A DNA stretch of 64,000 nt from NCBI RefSeq assembly GCF_019740335.1, contig NZ_JAHXZS010000002.1, positions 1-64,000 on the forward strand, read 5' to 3'. Made by a program: the position numbers and the translations under genes. Of the stretch, positions 33,502 to 42,408 are shown in pieces. Within the stretch, counting starts at the first letter, position 1, and each line of letters starts with the position of its first letter. Source of the stretch: Alteraquisediminimonas sediminicola (lineage in GTDB: Bacteria; Pseudomonadota; Alphaproteobacteria; Sphingomonadales; Sphingomonadaceae). The notes beneath the pieces were generated by a model. It saw only the letters and a program-made list of their open reading frames with translations. It was not told the DNA's origin and searched no databases.

Positions 33502-33930
33502 TTAAAAATTGCCCGCGCTGATCTTGCGCCGTTCGGTCGATGCGCGCAATTCGGCCCAGATATGCGCCTCGATCTGCCGCGCCACCGGGCTATCCGCATC
33601 TTCGACGGCTGCGTGCAGCGTAATCAGCGCCTGACGCAACCGCGCGTTCAGGGCGCTGAGCGCATGGACGCGCAGATCGGCCAGCGGGTTATCGAACGGC
33701 CCGTCATAAGGACCGAAACCCGATGCCGCGCCCAGCGCCAGAATCTGCAACAGGCTCGTATTTTCCGCGACCAGATCGGATGCGGCCTTGTCCCAATGCT
33801 CGGCCATCATGCCGATCATGGCGGCGCTCATCGCGACATTATTCGCCTCAAAACCCGTAAGCCTCGGCACCACATCGCGGGACATCCGCTCGGCCACATC
33901 TTTGGCGACTTCGACAATGTTCGGAATCAT
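33502..33930 (-). CDS. Small LvaB/DUF6285-like partner protein
   Basis: The ATG at 33930 overlaps the stop of the upstream phosphotransferase (ATGA), giving a 142-residue helical protein without signal peptide or cysteines. It begins MIPNIVEVAKDVAERMSRDVVPRLTG. Small proteins of this kind follow LvaA-type kinases; in Pseudomonas putida LvaB is needed with LvaA to phosphorylate 4-hydroxyvaleryl-CoA. I assign it on this context and general likeness to the DUF6285 family, which I could not test. The translational coupling argues strongly that it works with the kinase. Confidence 0.6.
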   Translation of the reverse strand: MIPNIVEVAKDVAERMSRDVVPRLTGFEANNVAMSAAMIGMMAEHWDKAASDLVAENTSLLQILALGAASGFGPYDGPFDNPLADLRVHALSALNARLRQALITLHAAVEDADSPVARQIEAHIWAELRASTERRKISAGNF

Positions 33931-34955
33931 AATTTCCCCATCAGTTCGAGGATGGCACGGTCCTGCGTGTTGCGCAGCCACCAACTCGCATAAGCATAGA
34001 TCACATCGCGGTTCTGGTTTCTGTGCCAGATCGCCCCGCACGTATCCCAGATCGCCTGTCCCTTGATGCAGGCGAACAGTTCCCACCAATGCAGCGCTTT
34101 TTCGTCGACCTTGATCCCGCTTGTTTCTTCCCAATGGGCAATCGCCTGTGCGCGGGAGACAAGACCACCGCGACGATCATCCTTGCCGAAACAGAATGCG
34201 CGATTGAGGCTCCATGCCAGATCTTCCAACGGATCGCCGACATGGGCCATTTCCCAGTCCAGCACCGCGATCAGATCGCCATCGTCATTATAGAGGAAGT
34301 TCCCGGCGCGCAGATCGCCATGGACCATCGCCAGCTTCGTCGCCACCGGCTGCCAGCGGCGCAGGTGACGGATCGCGGCGGCGCAAATCGGCTCCGGCTC
34401 GACCGTGTTCTTTTCCAGCTTTTCAACCCAATTATCCAGCTCCTGCAGCGCCGTCGTCTCCCGCGTGGTGGCGGGCATGAAGCTGAGATCTAGCTTCGCC
34501 ACATCGACTGCCGCGAGATCGCCCATGCAATTATAGAATTGCTTGGCGACATGCGGCAGCTTGGGCAGCCATGCGGCCTCCTGAAACTGATATTCGCTAT
34601 TGTGGAACCCGCGCATATCCTCGGCAATCGAGATCGCGCCACCGAAATGCGCGGCGTCATTTTCCAGCAACAGCATTTTCGGCACCGGCACCCCATGGCC
34701 GTAAATCGCCTGATAGGACAGGAATTCATGCTGGCGGTCGGAATCGACATTACTGGCGGGCGGATCGCGCCGCAGGATCATCTTTTCAGTCTGCGACTGA
34801 CCTGCGCCATCTTGATAGACAAGATCAAAGCGAAACGTCTCGCGCGATGCGCCAAGCGGCAGGCGATACAGGCCTTCCACCTTGAGGTCGTTTTTCTCCG
34901 GAAATTTCTGCCGAAGATAAGCCCCCAGATTGTCGTCGGTAATGGGTTGCATCAT
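33927..34955 (-). CDS. ACAD11/LvaA-type phosphotransferase, copy 2
   Basis: The 342-residue protein has the phosphotransferase catalytic loop HGDLRAGN and the metal site in AVLDWEMAHVGDPLEDLAW. Residues about 30-80 match the N-lobe (LPLGASRETFRFDLVY, MILRRDPP). In ACAD10/11 and LvaA this fold phosphorylates the hydroxyl of 4-hydroxyacyl-CoA before elimination. It is coupled to a small LvaB-like gene and follows a zinc alcohol dehydrogenase. The role in hydroxyacyl-CoA processing is inferred from this pairing. Confidence 0.86.
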   Translation of the reverse strand: MMQPITDDNLGAYLRQKFPEKNDLKVEGLYRLPLGASRETFRFDLVYQDGAGQSQTEKMILRRDPPASNVDSDRQHEFLSYQAIYGHGVPVPKMLLLENDAAHFGGAISIAEDMRGFHNSEYQFQEAAWLPKLPHVAKQFYNCMGDLAAVDVAKLDLSFMPATTRETTALQELDNWVEKLEKNTVEPEPICAAAIRHLRRWQPVATKLAMVHGDLRAGNFLYNDDGDLIAVLDWEMAHVGDPLEDLAWSLNRAFCFGKDDRRGGLVSRAQAIAHWEETSGIKVDEKALHWWELFACIKGQAIWDTCGAIWHRNQNRDVIYAYASWWLRNTQDRAILELMGKL

Positions 34956-35010
34956 GCAATCATGCCCTTAGTTGTCATTATCATTTAAATGGCTTTCGAT
35001 CATCGTCGGC

Positions 35011-36087
35011 TCAGTCCGGCTTGATCAGAATCTTGATATTTTCACCGCCCGAAATGAGCGCATCAAACGCGCCCGCCACCCCGGCGAAATTGGTGACGCC
35101 GGTCACCATCGATGCCAGCCGGTCCGGGTCCTGCTTGATCATCTCCAGCGCATCGACAAATTCCTGCGCGTCATAGGCAAAGACATATTTGATCGTCAGG
35201 CCCTTTTGCAGCAGGAACGCCGGTTCAATCGGATCGGTTTCCATGCAATTGCCGACGGTCACGATGGTACTTGATACCGGCGCGCCACCGGCAATCGCCA
35301 TCAACATGCCCGGCTTGCCGACACAGTCGAAAATGATCGAACGGGTGCGATTTTTAGGGTCCATCGCCCGTTCGATGGAATCGGACAGGCCGAGATACAG
35401 CCCCTGCCCCTCCCACCAGCGCGCGGCATCGGGGTCCGCCGGGGCCATGACTGCATCCGCGCCCATTTGCTCCGCCATTTTCCGCCGCGCCGCATTGGGC
35501 TCAATCGCCAAGATCGGCCCAAGGCCAAGCGCCCGCAACCGGGCAATGATGAACAGGCCTACCGGGCCGCAGCCAATGACCGAAAACGCGCAACTCTGAT
35601 CCGGCTGGCTCTGCGCCACCGCATGCACCGCGACCGCCAGCGGTTCGCACAATGCCCCTACTTCGGTAGAGACATGGTCCGGCACGGCAAAAGTCAGGTC
35701 CGACTGCAACAGCATCTCTTCGGCAAATGCGCCGTTAAAGCGATTGGAATAGCCGATCAATTCCAGCCCTTCAGGCCCGGACACAAAGGGCAAAGACACC
35801 ACGCGCTGGCCGCGCGCAAACGGGCTACCCGCATCCGCCTCCAGCACTTCGCAGACAAATTCATGGCCCATGACCGCAGGCTGGGAGGGGTTCATGAAAC
35901 CACGGAAACCCGCACGATGAAGCAGGTCGCACAAATGATCGACATTATCGCGGGCGTGCAGGTCGCTACCGCATATCCCGCAGACCAAAGGCCGCGCCAA
36001 AATCTGCCCCGCCGCCCGTGTCGGCGCGGCCATATCGACCACCGAAAGTCGCCCGGATTCGAGAGCTACAGCCTTCATCACATCCAC
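35011..36087 (-). CDS. Zinc-dependent MDR alcohol dehydrogenase
   Basis: The 358-residue protein has the catalytic zinc ligands of the threonine/sorbitol dehydrogenase group (CGICGSDLHARDN and GHEFVCEV) and a Rossmann fold (VIGCGPVGLFIIARLRALG). The four-cysteine structural zinc loop is missing. Either of two ATGs (36087 or 36078) may be the start. It should oxidise an alcohol with NAD(P). A 19-bp element identical to one before the receptor gene at 18052-20280 lies 54-72 bp upstream, which suggests co-regulation. Confidence 0.9.
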   Translation of the reverse strand: MDVMKAVALESGRLSVVDMAAPTRAAGQILARPLVCGICGSDLHARDNVDHLCDLLHRAGFRGFMNPSQPAVMGHEFVCEVLEADAGSPFARGQRVVSLPFVSGPEGLELIGYSNRFNGAFAEEMLLQSDLTFAVPDHVSTEVGALCEPLAVAVHAVAQSQPDQSCAFSVIGCGPVGLFIIARLRALGLGPILAIEPNAARRKMAEQMGADAVMAPADPDAARWWEGQGLYLGLSDSIERAMDPKNRTRSIIFDCVGKPGMLMAIAGGAPVSSTIVTVGNCMETDPIEPAFLLQKGLTIKYVFAYDAQEFVDALEMIKQDPDRLASMVTGVTNFAGVAGAFDALISGGENIKILIKPD

Positions 36088-36140
36088 CCGCCATCAAATT
36101 AACTGATCGCAACGGGTACCCCCCCCCATGTCTGGCGAGT

Positions 36141-36159
36141 AGTGACGTGAATCCGTCAA
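36141..36159. promoter_or_regulatory. 19-bp element AGTGACGTGAATCCGTCAA, copy 2
   Basis: This copy is identical to 20388-20406 and lies in the same orientation relative to its minus-strand gene (the alcohol dehydrogenase starting at 36087). It contains TGACG-N6-CGTCA. A run of nine C residues lies about 15 bp to its left. Confidence 0.65.
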
Positions 36160-36175
36160 CGGGCCATTTTCAGCC

Positions 36176-37282
36176 TTATTTCGCCATCCATTTGGCCAGT
36201 ATATCCGCGCCATTGGGCAGGGTCGAACGGATCGCCCCCGGCGTGCGCGACAGGCGCGGTGCGGGTGCTGCCTGCAACAGGCCATCATGTTCGACATAGG
36301 TCTGCCGCGCCGCCAGATGCGGATGATGGGCCGCCTCCTGCAAGGTCACAACCGGCGCAAAACAGGCATCGGTCCCTTCCAGCAGATCGCACCATTCTTG
36401 CGCCGGGCGGGTCCGGAACAAGGCGGCAAGGCATTGCGCGCCATCCTCCCATTGGGCGGCATCATTCTGCTGCGCCAATAAGCTGTCGGGCGCGCCGATC
36501 CGGTCGATCAGTTCGCGATAGAAATGCGGTTCAATCGGCCCGATCGCAATTTCCCGGCCATCGGCACAGATATAACAACGGTAAAAAGGCGCCGCGCCGC
36601 CCAATAAATTGCGGTCGCGTTCGACCGAAATCCCGCCGGAGGGCAGCATCCCGGCAAACATCGTCATCAATGAAGACACGCCATCGACAATCGCCGCATC
36701 GACCACCTGCCCCTTGCCGGAGCGTTCCCGCTCCCACAATGCCGTCATGATCCCCAAGGCGAGGAACATCGACCCGCCACCGAAATCACCGACAAGATTG
36801 AGCGGCGGCGTTGCCGGTGCGCCGGGCGCGCCCATCGCGGCCAAGGCCCCGGTAATGGCGATATAATTGATGTCATGGCCCGCGGCTTTCGCCAACGGAC
36901 CCGTCTGGCCCCAGCCCGTCATCCGGCCATAGACCAGACGCGGATTACGCGCGCATAGCAATTCGGGACCAAGGCCCAGCCGCTCCATCACGCCGGGGCG
37001 ATAGCCCTCGATCAGCACATCGGCATGTGTCGCCGCTTCGATGCAGGTGTCGCGCCCTTGTTCGCTGCGAATATCAAGCGTGATCGTCGAACGGCCCCGA
37101 TCCATGATAGGATTGTCCCAGCCATTGCCGCCCGCGCGGTCGATCCGCACGACCTCCGCGCCAAGGTCCGCCAACAGCATCGCGCAATGCGGCCCCGGCC
37201 CAATGCTCGCGAATTCCAGCACGCGCAAACCCGCGAGCGGCCCTGCCGAAATTGTGTCGCCAGTGCCGCCCGCATCACTCAT
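36176..37282 (-). CDS. Alpha-methylacyl-CoA racemase-like class III CoA-transferase family protein
   Basis: The 368-residue protein belongs to the CaiB/BaiF family. The racemase signature is present: H136 in AGHDINY, D166 in LVGDFGGGSM and E251 in GPIEPHFY. The spacings of 30 and 85 residues equal those of H126/D156/E241 in the M. tuberculosis racemase. The enzyme would invert the 2-methyl centre of a branched acyl-CoA so that beta-oxidation can proceed. It is co-transcribed with enoyl-CoA hydratase, thiolase and dehydrogenase genes, starting 2 bp after the hydratase stop. This supports a methyl-branched, isoprenoid-like substrate. Confidence 0.88.
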   Translation of the reverse strand: MSDAGGTGDTISAGPLAGLRVLEFASIGPGPHCAMLLADLGAEVVRIDRAGGNGWDNPIMDRGRSTITLDIRSEQGRDTCIEAATHADVLIEGYRPGVMERLGLGPELLCARNPRLVYGRMTGWGQTGPLAKAAGHDINYIAITGALAAMGAPGAPATPPLNLVGDFGGGSMFLALGIMTALWERERSGKGQVVDAAIVDGVSSLMTMFAGMLPSGGISVERDRNLLGGAAPFYRCYICADGREIAIGPIEPHFYRELIDRIGAPDSLLAQQNDAAQWEDGAQCLAALFRTRPAQEWCDLLEGTDACFAPVVTLQEAAHHPHLAARQTYVEHDGLLQAAPAPRLSRTPGAIRSTLPNGADILAKWMAK

Positions 37283-37284
37283 GT

Positions 37285-38061
37285 TTATTTACCCTGCCAT
37301 TTCGGCGCGCGCTTTTCGGCAAAGGCCGCCGGCCCTTCGACCGCATCGGCGGACGCCAGCATCGCCTGCATCGCCGGATATGCCCATTCATCTACCAATG
37401 CCTGTTCCACCGGCACCGTCAGGCCCTTCAACACCGCCTCTTTGGTCGCCTGCACGGATAAGGGGCTGCACGCGAGAATATCGACGGCCCAGCGCTTGGC
37501 CGCATCCAGCACATTGCCCGTGGCCACTTCATTGACGAAGCCCAGTTGATAGCCCTCCTGCGCCGTGACGCGACGGCCCGTCAACATCATGCCCATCGCC
37601 CGCTTCAAGCCGATTTCGCGCGGCAAGCGCTGAATACCACCCGCCAGCGCCGCCAGCCCGACCCGAGGTTCCGGCAAAGCGAACAGCGCATTTTCCGACG
37701 CCACCACAATATCGCTGGCCAGCACGATTTCAAAACCGCCGCCCATCGCCACGCCATTGACCGCCGCGATCACCGGCTTGTTCATATCGAACCGCCCCGT
37801 CAGCCCGGCAAAACCGGTCTCCGGCACGACCATGCCGCCGCCTGCCGCCTGTTGTTTCAGGTCATGCCCGGCACAAAACGCCTTTTCCCCGGTCGCCGTG
37901 ATGATCGCGACCCATTGATCGGGATCGGCTGCGAAGCGATCGAACGCATTTTCCAATTCGACATGCGCGCGCGCATTCAGGGCGTTATGCGCCTCTGGCC
38001 GATTGATCGTGATGATCGCGAGCGCGCCTTCGACCTCATAATTGATATATTCGTACGACAT
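37285..38061 (-). CDS. Enoyl-CoA hydratase (crotonase family)
   Basis: The 258-residue protein has the crotonase fold motifs ALNARAHVELENAF, AFCAGHDLKQ (oxyanion hole) and VAMGGGFEIVLASD. Both catalytic glutamates are present with the classical 20-residue spacing: E111 in GGGFEIVL and E131 in ALPEPRVG. It hydrates trans-2-enoyl-CoA in beta-oxidation. It lies in the minus-strand operon that starts at 41029 with a HSD10-like dehydrogenase and a thiolase. Confidence 0.93.
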   Translation of the reverse strand: MSYEYINYEVEGALAIITINRPEAHNALNARAHVELENAFDRFAADPDQWVAIITATGEKAFCAGHDLKQQAAGGGMVVPETGFAGLTGRFDMNKPVIAAVNGVAMGGGFEIVLASDIVVASENALFALPEPRVGLAALAGGIQRLPREIGLKRAMGMMLTGRRVTAQEGYQLGFVNEVATGNVLDAAKRWAVDILACSPLSVQATKEAVLKGLTVPVEQALVDEWAYPAMQAMLASADAVEGPAAFAEKRAPKWQGK

Positions 38062-38076
38062 GCTGCTCCCCCTTAC

Positions 38077-39054
38077 TTAATGCACGAATCCCGCCAGCCG
38101 TCCGCGAATAATCGCCTCGGCATCCCGCACCATCCGTTCGACCAGCACCTTGCACGTCGGAATATCATGGATCAGGCCCTGAATCTGCCCGGCCCAGACC
38201 AGCCCCGCATCGAGATTGCCGGTTTCCAGGGCCTCGCGCCCCTTGGCCCCGCCGACCAATGGGCGGATGTCTTCAAACACAGCGCCATCGCGATTGGAAA
38301 TTTCGACCACCTGATCCGATACGCTGCTTTTTGCGACCCGGCCCGTATTGTGGAATTTACGGAAAATGAGGTTGGTCGCGCGTTCGTCATTATCGACGAT
38401 GAACTGCTTCACATTCTGATGGATCGGCGCTTCGACCGTGGCGCAGAAACGCGTGCCCATGTTGACGCCCTCGGCCCCCAATGCCAGCGCCGCCGCCAGA
38501 CCCCGGCCATCGCCGATACCGCCACTCGCCAGCATCGGGATTTTGACCTTATCGGCCGCCGCCGGGATCAGGATCAGGCCGGGGATATCGTCCTCGCCCG
38601 GATGGCCCGCGCATTCGAACCCATCGATCGAGATCACATCCACGCCCATGCGCTCCGCCGACAGGGCATGGCGAACGGCGGTGCATTTGTGCAGCACAAT
38701 AATGCCATGGGATTTGAAGTCATCGACATGTTCTTGCGGCTTATGTCCGGCAGTCTCCACGATCTTGACGCCGCTCTCGATGATCGCCTTGCGATATTCG
38801 GCATAAGGCGGCGGCGAGACGGACGGAAGGATCGTCAAATTCACGCCGAACGGCTTGTCTGTCATCGCCCGGCAACGGTCGATCTCGCGGCGCAGGTCAT
38901 CCGGCGTCGGCTGGGTCAGCGCGGTCAAGATGCCAAGCCCGCCCGCATTGGATACAGCGCTGGCCAGTTCGGCGCGCCCGACCCACATCATCCCACCCTG
39001 GACAATCGGATGCTCGATCCCGAGCAATTCAGTGATACGTGTCTTGATCGCCAT
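38077..39054 (-). CDS. Nitronate monooxygenase/2-nitropropane dioxygenase family flavoprotein
   Basis: The ATG at 39054 follows GGAGG and overlaps the thiolase stop (TAATG), giving 325 residues. The FMN-binding TIM-barrel motifs PIVQGGMMWVG, NAGGLGILTA, FECAGHPGEDD and ASGGIGDGRGLAAALALGAEGVNMGTRF are clear. Annotated members are nitronate monooxygenases, but those in acyl-CoA operons often have unknown roles such as enoyl reduction or isomerisation. Its tight placement between thiolase and hydratase favours a beta-oxidation-linked function over nitronate oxidation. Confidence 0.88.
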   Translation of the reverse strand: MAIKTRITELLGIEHPIVQGGMMWVGRAELASAVSNAGGLGILTALTQPTPDDLRREIDRCRAMTDKPFGVNLTILPSVSPPPYAEYRKAIIESGVKIVETAGHKPQEHVDDFKSHGIIVLHKCTAVRHALSAERMGVDVISIDGFECAGHPGEDDIPGLILIPAAADKVKIPMLASGGIGDGRGLAAALALGAEGVNMGTRFCATVEAPIHQNVKQFIVDNDERATNLIFRKFHNTGRVAKSSVSDQVVEISNRDGAVFEDIRPLVGGAKGREALETGNLDAGLVWAGQIQGLIHDIPTCKVLVERMVRDAEAIIRGRLAGFVH

Positions 39055-40214
39055 TACAACGCCTCCAAAATAGTTACATTGGCAATGCCGCCGCCTTCGC
39101 ACATGGTCTGCAGGCCATAACGCTTACCCCGCGCGCGCAGCGCATGGATCAAGGTCGACATCAAACGCGTGCCCGATGCGCCCAGCGGATGGCCCAGCGC
39201 AATCGCACCGCCATTGACGTTGAGCTTGTCCGGATCGGCATCCAGCGCCTGCAACCATGCAAGCGGCACCGAGGCAAAGGCTTCATTGACCTCATACAGA
39301 TCAATATCGGAAAGCCGCATCCCGGCCCGTTCCAGCGCGCGGCGGGTGGCGGGGATCGGTTCTTCGAGCATGATGACCGGATCACCCGCCGTCACCGTCA
39401 TATTGACGATCCGCGCAATCGGGGTCAGGCCATGTTCTTTCAACGCGCGTTCGCTCACGATCAACGTGGCCGACGCGCCGTCGCAAATCTGGCTGGCATT
39501 GGCCGCCGAAATAACGCCGCCTTCCTGCAACAGCTTGACCGACGAAATGCCTTCCAGCGTGGCGCCGTGACGGATGCCCTCGTCGCTGTCATGCATGCCC
39601 TCGAAAACAGCCAGCGGCACGATTTCCCGCTTGAACGCCCCGGCCAATGTCGCCGCCGCCGCGCGCTGATGGCTCAGCAGCGCAAAGCGATCGAGCGTAT
39701 CGCGGTCAAAGCCATATTTGCGCGCAATCGCCTCCGCGCCATCGAACTGGCTGAACGCCTGCACGCCATAACGCTGCTTGATATGGTCGCTCAACGGACC
39801 AACGCCGATCCCGGCCTGTGCATGCAGCGAAGCATTGCTGAACATCGGCACGCGGGTCATGCTTTCGGCCCCGGCGGCGATCACGATATCCTGCGTGCCG
39901 GACATCACCGCCTGCGCCGCGAACTGCACCGCCTGTTGCGAGCTGCCGCATTGCCGGTCGATGGTAACCGCAGGCACGCTTTCCGGCAGATTGGAAGCCA
40001 AGACGGCATTGCGCGCAAAGGCAAAGGACTGTTCGCCCGCCTGTGTGACGCAACCAAGGATCACATCATCGATCCGGGCCGGATCGATGCCGGAACGATC
40101 CACCACGGCATTCAGCACCGACGCGCCAAGATCGGCAGGATGCCAATCGGCCAATTTACCTGCACGCTTGCCACCCGCGGTACGCACCGCCTCAACGATA
40201 TAAGCTTCAGCCAT
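39054..40214 (-). CDS. Acetyl-CoA acyltransferase (thiolase)
   Basis: The 386-residue protein has the thiolase triad: C89 in DRQCGSSQQA, H342 in ALGHPLGASG and C372 in MCEGGGIA. It cleaves 3-oxoacyl-CoA with CoA. GAAGGAA lies upstream of the start. It is coupled to the flavoprotein gene downstream and preceded by the HSD10-like dehydrogenase. A second thiolase (51460-52644) is present elsewhere in the cluster, so the two may act on different chain forms. Confidence 0.94.
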   Translation of the reverse strand: MAEAYIVEAVRTAGGKRAGKLADWHPADLGASVLNAVVDRSGIDPARIDDVILGCVTQAGEQSFAFARNAVLASNLPESVPAVTIDRQCGSSQQAVQFAAQAVMSGTQDIVIAAGAESMTRVPMFSNASLHAQAGIGVGPLSDHIKQRYGVQAFSQFDGAEAIARKYGFDRDTLDRFALLSHQRAAAATLAGAFKREIVPLAVFEGMHDSDEGIRHGATLEGISSVKLLQEGGVISAANASQICDGASATLIVSERALKEHGLTPIARIVNMTVTAGDPVIMLEEPIPATRRALERAGMRLSDIDLYEVNEAFASVPLAWLQALDADPDKLNVNGGAIALGHPLGASGTRLMSTLIHALRARGKRYGLQTMCEGGGIANVTILEAL

Positions 40215-40267
40215 GATAGATCATTCCTTCAATTCGAACACACAGGACGCTTAGACGGCCTCACCGA

Positions 40268-41029
40268 TTATTTCGGCGCCATGCGGATCGCGCCGTCGAG
40301 GCGAATGGTTTCACCGTTCAGCATCGGATTATTGACGATGCTTTCGACCATCTGGGCATATTCATCTGGCTGGCCCAAACGGCTGGGGAACGGCACCTGC
40401 TTGCCAAGCGAGTCCTGCGCGTCTTGCGGCAGGCTTGCGAGCAATGGCGTCAAGAAAAGGCCCGGGGCAATCGTCATCACGCGAATGCCATAACGCGCAA
40501 ATTCACGCGCAATCGGCAGGGTCATGCCGACCACGCCACCCTTGGATGCGGCATATGCCGCCTGACCGATCTGCCCGTCAAAGGCCGCAACGCTCGCGGT
40601 ATTGACGATCACGCCGCGTTCTTCGCCAACCAGATCGGCATCATGGATGCGGGCGGCAAATTTCGACAGCACGTTAAAGCTACCGATCAGGTTGATGTTG
40701 ATGATCTTGGTAAAATCCTTGAGCGGGATCGCGCTGCCGTCACGATTGATGACCTTGGCAGGCGGGCCGATCCCGGCGCAATTGACGAGGATGCGGGCCT
40801 TGCCATGCAGACCTTCCGCCTCGGCAATCGCGGCTTCCACCGCCGCTTCATCCGTCACGTCGAGCGCAATCGCATGGCCGCCGATGGTCGCCGCATGGGC
40901 CTTGGCCAGATCCGCATTCAAATCGAAAATCGTGACCTTCGCCCCAGCCTTGGCGAGACGCGCCGCCGTCGCGCCACCAAGGCCAGACGCCCCACCGGTT
41001 ACGATGGCTGCAACTCCATTGATATTCAT
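40268..41029 (-). CDS. HSD10-like 3-hydroxyacyl-CoA dehydrogenase (SDR)
   Basis: The 253-residue protein is an SDR of the type II 3-hydroxyacyl-CoA dehydrogenase (HSD17B10) group. It starts MNINGVAAIVTGGASGLGG, has the active-site AYAASKGGV and ends with the group-specific GETIRLDGAIRMAPK. It oxidises 3-hydroxyacyl-CoA with NAD, the third step of beta-oxidation, and is the first gene of the operon leading to thiolase, flavoprotein, hydratase and racemase. The TACT-N4-AGTA dyad about 110 bp upstream is also found at the TetR promoter. The 26-codon relic at 51366-51446 matches both ends of this protein family. Confidence 0.93.
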   Translation of the reverse strand: MNINGVAAIVTGGASGLGGATAARLAKAGAKVTIFDLNADLAKAHAATIGGHAIALDVTDEAAVEAAIAEAEGLHGKARILVNCAGIGPPAKVINRDGSAIPLKDFTKIININLIGSFNVLSKFAARIHDADLVGEERGVIVNTASVAAFDGQIGQAAYAASKGGVVGMTLPIAREFARYGIRVMTIAPGLFLTPLLASLPQDAQDSLGKQVPFPSRLGQPDEYAQMVESIVNNPMLNGETIRLDGAIRMAPK

Positions 41030-41135
41030 ATGGCTAACCTTTCCTTAAAACCCATTATAAAAACTGGAAAATTTTTCTGTCGCATCGCCTGTGGCGTGAA
41101 GAATCACCTCTAACAAAACCGAAACGACAAATATC

Positions 41136-41147
41136 TACTGGTGAGTA
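41136..41147. promoter_or_regulatory. Candidate TetR operator TACT-GGTG-AGTA, copy 1
   Basis: It lies 107-118 bp upstream of the HSD10-like gene. The wider sequence ATCTACTGGTGAGTACAAT matches the reverse complement of the region around 42409-42420 at 15 of 19 positions. Confidence 0.55.
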
Positions 41148-41207
41148 CAATCACATTCGCACAGTTTAAAGTCAACCGTCCCCACAACATATTCAGGGCA
41201 TGTTCCA

Positions 41208-42362
41208 TCACAGCTTGCGCCCAATCAGTTCCTTCATGATTTCGCTCGTCCCGCCAAAAATCCGGGTCACGCGCGACGCCCGCCACGCCCGGGCAATCGG
41301 ATATTCATTCATATAGCCCGCCCCGCCATGGAGTTGCAGGCATTTGTCCATGATCTCCCATTGCGTCTCGCTATGCCAAAGCTTCGCAGCCGCACCCTCT
41401 TCCGGGGTCAATTCACCGGCACAATGGCGGTTGAGCGCCCAATCGAGATGCGCCCAGCCGATCTGCAATTTGGCCTTCAAATCGGCCAGCGTGAAACGCG
41501 TGTTCTGGAAATCGAGGATCGGCTTGCCAAAGGCGTTGCGGGTGCGGGTAAATTCGACCGTATCGTCAAATGCCTTTTGGGCAGATGCCTGCGCTTGAAT
41601 CGCGATGGACAGCCGCTCCTGCGGTAGTTCGCTCATCAAATAGACAAAACCCTGCCCCTCTTGCCCCAGACAATTGGATAATGGCACGCGGACATCATGG
41701 AAAAAGAGTTCGGACGTATCCGCCTCGTCCTGCCCGATCTTGTCGAGATTGCGCCCGCGCTGGAAACCTTCGCGGTCCGCTTCCACCAGCAGTATCGACA
41801 TGCCTTTCCAGCGCGGTTCAATCTCCACATCCGTCCGGCAGCATAGAAGGATCAAATCCGCCGTCTGGCCATTGGTGATATAGGTCTTGGACCCGTTGAT
41901 GACATAATGATCGCCGTCTTTCAGCGCGGTCGTTCGCATCCCTTGCAAATCGGACCCCGTGCCGGGTTCGGTCATGGCAATCGCCGTCACCAATTCGCCG
42001 GACACCATTTTCGGCAACCAGCGCTGCTTTTGCGCCTCACTGCCATATTGCACCAGATAATTGGCGACGATATCCGACTGCAACGCAAAGCCGGTCGCAA
42101 CCCCGCCCGTATAAACCGACTCTTCGCTCACAATCGCATTATAGCGGAAATCCAGCCCTAGACCGCCATAGGCCTCTGGCACGGTCGGGCAGAGCAAGCC
42201 GAATGCGCCTGCCTTAACCCAGACATCATGCGGCACCACGCCCTGTTCAGCCCATTTCGCCTGATGGGGCGCAATTTCGCGCGCCATGAACAGACGAACG
42301 GTCTGGCGGAAGGCCTCATGATCCTTGTTATAGGCAACCCGCGGGATGTGATCGAGCGACAT
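41208..42362 (-). CDS. Acyl-CoA dehydrogenase
   Basis: The ATG at 42362 has GGGGAA about 6 bases upstream and gives 384 residues. The flavin-binding motifs AIAMTEPGTGSDLQGM and INGSKTYITNGQ, and the C-terminal LHGGAGYMNEYPIARAWRASRVTRIFGGTSEIM, identify the family. The C-terminal position is GGTSE rather than EGTSD, so the catalytic base should lie in an earlier helix as in long-chain or isovaleryl enzymes. It introduces the 2,3-double bond of an acyl-CoA. It is divergent from the TetR gene with a shared operator-like site between them. Confidence 0.92.
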   Translation of the reverse strand: MSLDHIPRVAYNKDHEAFRQTVRLFMAREIAPHQAKWAEQGVVPHDVWVKAGAFGLLCPTVPEAYGGLGLDFRYNAIVSEESVYTGGVATGFALQSDIVANYLVQYGSEAQKQRWLPKMVSGELVTAIAMTEPGTGSDLQGMRTTALKDGDHYVINGSKTYITNGQTADLILLCCRTDVEIEPRWKGMSILLVEADREGFQRGRNLDKIGQDEADTSELFFHDVRVPLSNCLGQEGQGFVYLMSELPQERLSIAIQAQASAQKAFDDTVEFTRTRNAFGKPILDFQNTRFTLADLKAKLQIGWAHLDWALNRHCAGELTPEEGAAAKLWHSETQWEIMDKCLQLHGGAGYMNEYPIARAWRASRVTRIFGGTSEIMKELIGRKL

Positions 42363-42408
42363 GTTCATTCCCCATTTCGGCAATAATTATACCCATAAGT
42401 TTGTATAT

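Noticed and set aside
36119-36127. Run of nine C residues between the racemase and alcohol dehydrogenase genes, as a phase-variable tract
   Set aside because: It lies outside coding sequence and a single homopolymer gives no evidence of phase variation; it may also be a sequencing artefact.
38077-39054. Nitronate detoxification as the role of the flavoprotein
   Set aside because: The operon context is purely beta-oxidation and the family is broad; I keep only the family name.
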